Below are positions 6,892 to 11,623 of a stretch of DNA of 11,623 nt, piece by piece (within the stretch, counting starts at the first letter, position 1; every line of letters begins with the position of its first letter). The notes below the pieces were generated by a model. That model was not told where the DNA came from, did not search any database, and was given only the letters and a program-made list of their open reading frames with translations. The stretch is from Candidatus Krumholzibacteriota bacterium (GTDB taxonomy: Bacteria; Krumholzibacteriota; Krumholzibacteriia; Krumholzibacteriales; Krumholzibacteriaceae), in NCBI GenBank assembly GCA_030630165.1, contig DAOVNN010000052.1, positions 1 through 11,623 on the forward strand. Direction: 5' to 3'. Made by a program: the position numbers and the translations under genes.

Positions 6892-8022
6892 ATGAAAAGG
6901 ATTTCAATCGTCACTGTGTGCCTCGTGCTGGCTATATCCGTTTCCTGCAGAGATTCCGCTCTGAAATACTATAACCTCGGAGTCGAAGCTGCTGAAAGGG
7001 ACGATCTGGATGGAGCTATCGGCTACTGGCAGAAATCAGCCGAGATCAATCCTTCCGATCCTGACACGAGATACAATCTCGGCATGGCCCTTCTCGAACG
7101 GGAGGATTTTACCGGGGCGGAAAGAAACCTCAGGGCCGCGGCAAAGATAAAGAGCGATGACTACAGGCTTCAGTACGGGCTTGGACGTTCTCTCGAGATG
7201 CAGGGCAAGTATTCAGAGGCAAAAAAGGCTTACAGGTTTTCAATCAACCTGAAATTCAACTTCCACCCCCCTTATGCCGGACTTGCCACGATCGCGCTGG
7301 AGCAGGATCTCTACAACACAGCCGAAAAATACGCGACGGACGCATTGCGCTATGCTCCGTACGACTCTCGCGCCAACCTCGTCCTCGCCGAATCCTATTA
7401 TATGCAGCAGAATCATCAGGCTGCCTACGCGCAGCTTATCTCAATGCGGGCGTGGCTCAACACGGAACCAGATTACCTTCTTCTGCTGGGCAAGGTGATG
7501 AACGCGAGACACATGTATAAGGATGCCATTCTGACGCTGCTGACAGCGAGGGACGCCGGCAAGTCGGGAAGCGATCTCTTCCTCAACCTCGGCATTGCCT
7601 CTTACGAGACGGATGATTTCAAGGACGCGAAGGAATACTACCGTCTAGCTCTTTACAGGGATGAATCCAGCAGCGAAGCGTGGGTCGGCCTTGCAAGGAC
7701 TGAATACGAGCTCGATCACCTCGAAGACTCAATGGAGGCGTGGAAGAGTGCCCGGGCCCTTTCGCCGGATGACCCTGAGATCCCTCTCGGCATCGCGATG
7801 ATATATCTCCGAACGAGGAAGTTCGAGGAAGCCGAATCAGTGCTCGAGAAACTCCAGGCAACGGGAAAAGCGCCGTACAGGACCCTCTACTATCTTGGTC
7901 ATTCGTATATGCGACTCGGCGAGCGCAGCAAGGCGAGGCGTTCGTTCGAGCAATTTCTTGACAAGTGGCAGGGAGACGAAGAACTGGCCAACGAGGTCAG
8001 GGATATTCTCATCACTCTCTGA
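6892..8022 (+). CDS. Tetratricopeptide-repeat protein with lipoprotein-like signal peptide
   Basis: The protein (376 residues from the ATG at 6892) starts with MKRIS, a hydrophobic stretch and a cysteine at position 19, resembling a lipoprotein signal. The box reads S-V-S-C, with serine where leucine is usual, so lipidation is likely but not certain. From residue 23 to about 362 it is made of ten contiguous 34-residue TPR units (starts at 23, 57, 91, 125, 159, 193, 227, 261, 295 and 329), most with the expected small residues and NPxD-like turns. No enzymatic domain is visible. TPR lipoproteins usually act as scaffolds in envelope assembly, secretion or polysaccharide export; which of these applies cannot be told. 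Its direction is opposite to the hdr operon, sharing only the regulatory gap. An upstream in-frame ATG at 6820 would hide the signal peptide. The stop overlaps the end of the convergent permease gene. Confidence 0.85.
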   Translation: MKRISIVTVCLVLAISVSCRDSALKYYNLGVEAAERDDLDGAIGYWQKSAEINPSDPDTRYNLGMALLEREDFTGAERNLRAAAKIKSDDYRLQYGLGRSLEMQGKYSEAKKAYRFSINLKFNFHPPYAGLATIALEQDLYNTAEKYATDALRYAPYDSRANLVLAESYYMQQNHQAAYAQLISMRAWLNTEPDYLLLLGKVMNARHMYKDAILTLLTARDAGKSGSDLFLNLGIASYETDDFKDAKEYYRLALYRDESSSEAWVGLARTEYELDHLEDSMEAWKSARALSPDDPEIPLGIAMIYLRTRKFEEAESVLEKLQATGKAPYRTLYYLGHSYMRLGERSKARRSFEQFLDKWQGDEELANEVRDILITL

Positions 8023-8896
8023 CGCGAAGCGGATCTCCGGTCAGCACGACAAAGACACCGGCAAGGATCACCACTCCTCCCAGGATCTCGGTAGGCACAG
8101 GTGTTTCTCCGAGGATGAGCCACGCGAGCATAGCAGTGCCAACAGGCTCTCCGAGTGTAGACATCGCCACAAGAGTCGTTTTCATCCTTCGCAGTGCCCA
8201 GTTGAGCAGCGAGTGGCCGGTCACCTGGCAGACGAGCGCCATTATAAAGCAGTAGAAATACAGCCTTCCCGGGTGCCCCGCAAGGCCGGCTCCCAGAAGT
8301 GGCGCCGTGATAAAGAGTAGGACTGCGGCCGTACTGTAGACGGGAAATATGTAGGCCAGCAGCGGGAGCTTTGGCCGCAGCCCGCTTCCGACGATAAAAT
8401 AGCCGGCTATCGAAGCCGCTCCAGCGACAGCCAGCAGATCACCCTTCCAGCTCTCCCCTCCAGCAGCGATATTGCCTCCTCCGAGAATCACACTACCTGC
8501 CAGCGCCAGTCCGATTCCGATCCAGACCCTGGCGGAAGTCCTCTCCTTCCTTACTGTGACGGAGTAGAGCTCGATGAATATAGGACTCGTAGTCACGAAC
8601 ACGATACTGCTCGTGATCCCTGTAAAGGAAAGCGATGCTATCCAGGAAAGAAAATGCATCGCGAGAAAGAACCCCGACAGGACGAGGAGTCCTTTTTCTC
8701 CTCGCCGGAGCGAAACGATCGCATTTCTGGTTCCTGGAGAGAATATTACAAACGGCAGGAGCATCAACGCAGCAAAGAGGAGCCGAAGCGCGGCGACCGA
8801 CGCAGCCGGCCCGTCAGCGAGCCTGATGAACACGGCGGCGAAAGATATCGATACCACCCCGAGGGTCAGTGCTCCATATGTATTCGCGTTTTTCAT
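8012..8896 (-). CDS. EamA/DMT-family inner-membrane transporter
   Basis: This 294-residue protein is almost entirely hydrophobic, with about ten predicted helices in two halves (roughly residues 7-27, 32-52, 68-88, 92-112, 121-140, 152-171, 178-199, 211-231, 243-262 and 268-287). This is the duplicated EamA fold of the drug/metabolite transporter superfamily. Family signatures include TSPIF at 103-107 in the first half and GEP (249-251) followed by LGETP (262-266) in the second. Members export amino acids, nucleotides or other small metabolites; the substrate cannot be predicted. The ATG at 8896 has AGGAT about nine bases upstream. The gene is transcribed toward the TPR gene and their ends overlap by 11 bp, with no terminator between them. 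It is divergent from the DUF116 gene, 74 bp away. Confidence 0.9.
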   Translation of the reverse strand: MKNANTYGALTLGVVSISFAAVFIRLADGPAASVAALRLLFAALMLLPFVIFSPGTRNAIVSLRRGEKGLLVLSGFFLAMHFLSWIASLSFTGITSSIVFVTTSPIFIELYSVTVRKERTSARVWIGIGLALAGSVILGGGNIAAGGESWKGDLLAVAGAASIAGYFIVGSGLRPKLPLLAYIFPVYSTAAVLLFITAPLLGAGLAGHPGRLYFYCFIMALVCQVTGHSLLNWALRRMKTTLVAMSTLGEPVGTAMLAWLILGETPVPTEILGGVVILAGVFVVLTGDPLRVRE

Positions 8897-8910
8897 ATCT
8901 GTTAATCCTA

Positions 8911-8939
8911 TTGAAGATTAAAACCTATTCCGGTACATT
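8911..8939 (+). promoter_or_regulatory. Candidate sigma70-type promoter for the DUF116 gene
   Basis: TTGAAG (8911-8916) and TACATT (8934-8939) are separated by exactly 17 bp, each matching four of six consensus bases. A start near 8946 would give a leader of about 25 bases before the ATG at 8971. It sits in the 74-bp divergent gap, where a promoter is required. Confidence 0.4.
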
Positions 8940-8970
8940 CTGAAAAGGTTATTCACGGGTGGAAATACTG

Positions 8971-9741
8971 ATGAGTGATGATAAAAAGAAGAGGGTCCTG
9001 GGTGACGAGTGGCTCGACTGGGACGGCAGGCCTCCTGAGAAGGACACGTCTGAGAGCCGGAGTACGTTCCTCTACCTGTCCCTCGTCGTACTCGCGCTTT
9101 TCATCGTGATCGTCCTGTTGTTCTGGTATCTCGTACTCCCCCGCTTTGAATCCTTCGGCAGCATCTGGGCGCTGGTGATAACCTGTATTCTCGGCGCCGC
9201 GGCTCTTTCCCTCATTGTCTGGTATGTCCTGCTCGTCACGGCCGTGATATGGAACAAGCGATATATGAATGTGTGTCTCACTCACGGGAGCAGGCTCTTT
9301 TTCCTGATGCTGCCCTTCGTCACCAGACTGGCATCTTCTGTAGGGATATCAAAAGACAGGCTGAGCCATTCGTTCATCCGTGTGGCCAACAAACTGGCCG
9401 GCCCGGGCAAGGGTCCCGGCCCGGTTCTCGTCCTTTTCCCCAGATGTCTGCGCGCCGATATTCGTTCGAAGGCGAAAGAGATCTGTTCGGGGTACGATAA
9501 TGTAAGGCTCCACACCGCTCCGGGCGGGACCGAGGCGAGAAAGATCATACGGAACACTTCTCCTGGAGCTATCGTTGCGGTGGCGTGCGAGCGCGACCTC
9601 ATCGCCGGAATCCAGGATGTCGCGCCGAAGATCCCCGTCATAGGCATTCCGAACACCAGGCCGGAAGGACCCTGTACAGATACCACTATCGATATGGAAG
9701 AATTGAAAGAGGCCATTGAATTCTTCCTGACCCCCCGTTAG
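8971..9741 (+). CDS. Membrane-anchored DUF116 protein lacking the usual CxxCGxC segment
   Basis: The protein has 256 residues. It has a charged N-terminus, two membrane helices (about 33-57 and 65-94), and a cytoplasmic domain recognisable as DUF116. The marks are SVGISKDRLSHSFIRVAN (123-140), FPRC159LR, APGGTEARKII (183-193), VAVAC206ERDLIAGI and EGPC235TDTTID. The function of the family is not established; its conserved cysteines suggest metal or redox chemistry. In members I recall, a cysteine-rich CxxCGxC stretch lies between the PxCL motif and the GG motif; here that interval is short and holds only C172. The ATG at 8971 has GGGTGG eight bases before it. An in-frame GTG at 8959 would add four residues but overlaps that site. 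The domain assignment rests on motif memory, not on a search. Confidence 0.75.
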   Translation: MSDDKKKRVLGDEWLDWDGRPPEKDTSESRSTFLYLSLVVLALFIVIVLLFWYLVLPRFESFGSIWALVITCILGAAALSLIVWYVLLVTAVIWNKRYMNVCLTHGSRLFFLMLPFVTRLASSVGISKDRLSHSFIRVANKLAGPGKGPGPVLVLFPRCLRADIRSKAKEICSGYDNVRLHTAPGGTEARKIIRNTSPGAIVAVACERDLIAGIQDVAPKIPVIGIPNTRPEGPCTDTTIDMEELKEAIEFFLTPR

Positions 9742-9823
9742 GCCTGTTCTGGCACATTTATTGATAATTCTTTGTCGGAACGGTGCGTTCAACCGGTAGG
9801 AACCCATAACGGGGGAGTTTATA

Positions 9824-10459
9824 ATGTCTGTTACTGACAAAAAGACCGATGGTTACGTTTATTCCGATGAAATGACTTCCGGGATCAGGATGCGATCCGG
9901 ATTACTCATTCTGCTCAGTTCCAGTGCGGTAGCGCTCGCATTCGGCATCTCATTCTACTTCGGTCTCGTATCGAGCGGGACGGCTGTCGCCATGCAGTTT
10001 CCGGAACTGGCGCCGATCGTCACAAAACTCAAATCACTTCTCGTGGTCAACACGATAGGTTTTGTCGGAGTCATCATCGCCTCTTTCTGGTTCCTTTCGA
10101 GGCTGGTCACCAAGAAGATGTTCGTCTCTCTCGGCATCGTCATGACAGGCCTGAGGAAGGCTGTCGGGAACAGATACCCAGAAACCTCCGCAACCAGAGA
10201 GACCGGGCCTTTCGGTGAGTTCGAATCTGCCTGGAATACCGTTGTGCAGGAAACACGAGCGAGGGAGAAGCATGAGATAGAGGTGCTGGAGACCAGTCTC
10301 TCCTCCCTGTCCGGTCCGGGCGCTGAAGAGGCGAGAGTCAGTATCGAAAAGATGATCGGTGATAAAAAACAGCGGATCTGTGCGGATTCCGAGGACCGTA
10401 CGAGCGAAACGACGGGCGGAACAGGGACCGATGACGCGCTGTTCATGCAGCCGGTCTAG
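9824..10459 (+). CDS. Two-helix membrane protein with HAMP-like cytoplasmic tail, function unknown
   Basis: I do not recognise this 211-residue protein as a named family. It has a hydrophilic N-terminus, a first membrane helix at about 25-49, a short external loop (50-69), a second helix at about 70-92 and a cytoplasmic tail. The part after the second helix (about 95-158: LVTKKMF, LGIVMTGLRKAVG, then FGEFESAWNTVVQETR) resembles a HAMP linker. In sensor kinases and chemoreceptors that linker sits between the last helix and a signalling domain. No kinase, methyl-accepting or cyclase domain follows; the tail ends in a low-complexity acidic and Ser/Thr-rich stretch. The start is well supported by GGGGGAG six bases upstream (9811-9817). 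A CheY-like gene converges on it, with 3 bp between their stops. A signalling role is inference only. Confidence 0.75.
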   Translation: MSVTDKKTDGYVYSDEMTSGIRMRSGLLILLSSSAVALAFGISFYFGLVSSGTAVAMQFPELAPIVTKLKSLLVVNTIGFVGVIIASFWFLSRLVTKKMFVSLGIVMTGLRKAVGNRYPETSATRETGPFGEFESAWNTVVQETRAREKHEIEVLETSLSSLSGPGAEEARVSIEKMIGDKKQRICADSEDRTSETTGGTGTDDALFMQPV

Positions 10460-10462
10460 GCT

Positions 10463-10825
10463 CTATCCCACAAGTCTTGCTATTTCATTGAGAAGGTGTT
10501 CTGTATTGAACGGCTTCTCCATAAGGAGATCTGCGTTCAGCGGTTCTTCGAGTGGTTCCCTGTCGAAATCTCTTGCGGAGAGGATGATGACGGGAGTATC
10601 CCTGAACCTGTCACTACTTTTCATGATGTTACAGACCTTGTATCCGTCCACAATGGGAAGCATCAGATCGAGAATAACGAGGTCCGGCACTTCCTTTTCC
10701 ATTGCATCAAGGGCTTCCTTCCCATCAAACGCCGTGACGACATCATAGCCTGCATGCTCCAGAGTGAACTGCAGTATCCTTGCAAGATGCATCTCATCAT
10801 CTACGATCATAATCTTCCGCTTCAT
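10463..10825 (-). CDS. Stand-alone CheY-like response regulator receiver
   Basis: The 120-residue protein is a single receiver domain with nothing fused after it. The acidic pocket is D9-D10, the phosphoacceptor is D53 in VILDLMLP, the conserved switch residue is S83 in ILSA, and the invariant lysine is K104 in EKPF. All catalytic residues are present, so it should accept phosphate from a histidine kinase encoded elsewhere. It may act in chemotaxis-like or phosphorelay signalling, or as a small regulator of a partner protein; no DNA-binding domain exists. GAGGGA lies about five bases before the ATG at 10825. Its neighbour on the opposite strand is the HAMP-like membrane protein, an appealing but unproven functional link. 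Homology is firm; the pathway is unknown. Confidence 0.93.
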   Translation of the reverse strand: MKRKIMIVDDEMHLARILQFTLEHAGYDVVTAFDGKEALDAMEKEVPDLVILDLMLPIVDGYKVCNIMKSSDRFRDTPVIILSARDFDREPLEEPLNADLLMEKPFNTEHLLNEIARLVG

Positions 10826-10961
10826 ATAAGTCCCTCACGCTAATAGATATATCTGTTTCGACCCTTCCGGCGGCGAGTCAGCGGCCGGGTACAGCTGATA
10901 TCAGTGAAAGTTACATGCCATAATAACAATCAATTCCCTGTCCAGATCAGATTTTACCCCC
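10826..10961. other. Divergent intergenic region between receiver and secreted-protein genes
   Basis: This gap, together with the promoter and leader to its right, separates two divergent genes. It includes the perfect 10-bp palindrome CTGATATCAG (10895-10904) and otherwise shows no ORF or structured RNA I can identify. I find no convincing minus-strand promoter for the receiver gene, though one is expected here. Confidence 0.4.
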
Positions 10962-10990
10962 TCGACAGGATTTATCAGATATGTTATAAT
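10962..10990 (+). promoter_or_regulatory. Strong sigma70-type promoter of the small secreted-protein gene
   Basis: TCGACA (10962-10967) and a perfect TATAAT (10985-10990) are separated by the optimal 17 bp. The first base of the transcript should be near 10997, giving a leader of about 77 bases. This is the best promoter match in the window. Confidence 0.75.
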
Positions 10991-11060
10991 AAGCATGTGC
11001 AGGGCAAGAATTTGAGCGTATTCGCTCACTCTCTAAATTAAACAACTCTGGTAACCAAAT

Positions 11061-11065
11061 GGGAG
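11061..11065 (+). promoter_or_regulatory. Ribosome binding site selecting the ATG at 11074
   Basis: GGGAG stands eight bases before the ATG at 11074. The alternative in-frame ATG at 11059 overlaps this site and has no good ribosome site of its own, so the later start is favoured. Confidence 0.65.
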
Positions 11066-11073
11066 TTAACAAG

Positions 11074-11469
11074 ATGTCCGCACTCAAGAGAAGAGCAATA
11101 GTCGTTTCCACTGCCCTGCTGCTGATGGCGATAGCCGGTCAGGCCGTCATGGCAGCCGCGCCCGGGTTCACCAAGAGCGTCACTCCTATGGGAGACGGCG
11201 TATTCATGGTGAGGGTCAGGATGACCGCTTCGGGTAACGACGTATACGCTCTGAGGCTGATCGACCCTGAAGCGGCTATAGTCGACGTATTCGCGCCGAG
11301 AGGCTGGATCACGGTCACGGACGGAGAGGAATTCCTGGCGAGAAGCGGCAATGCCCTCAAACATGGCAAGACCGTAGAATTCGTCATTTATTCCAAGTCC
11401 GACAAGGTCGCTTATACCTGGACCGCTTTCGGAAAGCTCAAACAGATCGGAAAACCCGGGACACTCTAG
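11074..11469 (+). CDS. Small secreted protein of unknown function
   Basis: This 131-residue protein begins with a classical signal peptide: basic MSALKRR, a hydrophobic core (about 9-22) and a probable cleavage site near VMA-AA at residues 26-29. The mature part of about 100 residues has no cysteines and alternates hydrophobic and polar residues, suggesting a small beta-sandwich (strands around 42-51, 57-64, 68-74, 78-82, 101-107 and 112-119). I recognise no family. The gene has its own strong promoter and terminator, so it is a single-gene transcript and could be well expressed. Export to the periplasm, cell surface or medium is expected. Starting at 11059 would add five residues. Confidence 0.8.
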   Translation: MSALKRRAIVVSTALLLMAIAGQAVMAAAPGFTKSVTPMGDGVFMVRVRMTASGNDVYALRLIDPEAAIVDVFAPRGWITVTDGEEFLARSGNALKHGKTVEFVIYSKSDKVAYTWTAFGKLKQIGKPGTL

Positions 11470-11492
11470 AACCGGCAGTCTTAAGGGATGGC

Positions 11493-11544
11493 GCCCGGGA
11501 TGATCATCGCACGTGAGGATGATTGTCCTGGGCTTTTATCTTTT
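11493..11544 (+). terminator. Rho-independent terminator, long hairpin with T-run
   Basis: A stem of about 16 pairs is formed by GCCCGGGATGATCATC (11493-11508) and GATGATTGTCCTGGGC (11518-11533), with a few G-U or mismatched pairs and a nine-base loop. TTTTATCTTTT follows. It ends the secreted-protein transcript 24 bp past its stop. Being a near-symmetric hairpin between convergent genes, it may also act weakly on the gene entering from the right, but no T-run exists in that direction. Confidence 0.88.
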
Positions 11545-11551
11545 ACGGGGA

Positions 11552-11623
11552 TCAGTTCTTGTTTCCGGTGACGTACTTGCCGATATCGACGTCCCTCACG
11601 GGTGTGTCCGATACGCTGTGCAC
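11552..11623 (-). CDS. C-terminal end of an unidentified gene, cut by the right edge
   Basis: Reading leftward from the edge, 23 codons end in TGA at 11554-11552. They strongly prefer C or G in the third position, like the genes around them. The residues include VSDTPVRDVDIGKYV and finish in GNKN. The stop lies 8 bp beyond the T-run of the terminator of the convergent gene. The piece is too short to name the protein. Confidence 0.6.
   Translation of the reverse strand: MHSVSDTPVRDVDIGKYVTGNKN

Noticed and set aside
10895..10904. Palindrome CTGATATCAG as an operator
   Set aside because: A single 10-bp palindrome with no second copy or known motif is weak evidence; noted only as part of the intergenic region.
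1..11623. CRISPR arrays, insertion sequences, tRNA or rRNA genes
   Set aside because: No regularly spaced repeats, transposase, terminal inverted repeats or RNA-gene signatures were seen.

Overview
The window looks like a chromosomal segment of an anaerobic, H2-metabolising bacterium. It is moderately GC-rich, mostly C/G at third codon positions, and uses AGG and ATA codons freely. Translation relies on Shine-Dalgarno sites, one clear sigma70-type promoter and one hairpin-plus-T-run terminator are visible, and a lipoprotein, an EamA permease and a CheY-like receiver are present. All of this argues for a bacterium rather than a methanogenic archaeon. I cannot name the phylum from the sequence alone.

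The left half (1-6642, minus strand, transcribed right to left) is one compact operon: hdrC, hdrB, hdrA, mvhD, mvhG, mvhA and a hydrogenase maturation protease that runs off the left edge. Apart from 31 bp before mvhD, every junction is an overlap or a gap of at most 8 bp. Together the genes encode a complete MvhADG-HdrABC complex, a group 3c [NiFe] hydrogenase joined to a flavin-based electron-bifurcating heterodisulfide reductase. In methanogens it oxidises H2 and splits the electrons between ferredoxin and CoM-S-S-CoB. No CoM or CoB gene is visible here, so the disulfide or other high-potential acceptor is unknown. HdrB carries an unusual insertion of about nine residues with two extra cysteines, next to its second CCG motif, at a 12-bp direct repeat.

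A 249-bp AT-rich divergent region (6643-6891) with direct and inverted repeats separates the operon from the right half. That half holds a ten-repeat TPR lipoprotein (plus), an EamA/DMT permease (minus, overlapping the TPR gene tail to tail by 11 bp), a membrane-anchored DUF116 protein that lacks the usual cysteine-cluster segment (plus), a two-helix membrane protein with a HAMP-like tail (plus), a stand-alone CheY-like receiver (minus, 3 bp from the preceding gene's stop), a small secreted protein of unknown function with its own promoter and terminator (plus), and the last 23 codons of a minus-strand gene entering from the right edge.

The best leads for new biology are the bacterial Hdr-Mvh module with an unknown acceptor, the HdrB cysteine insertion, the repeated element upstream of hdrC, and the DUF116 variant. 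I see no mobile element, CRISPR array, tRNA or rRNA.
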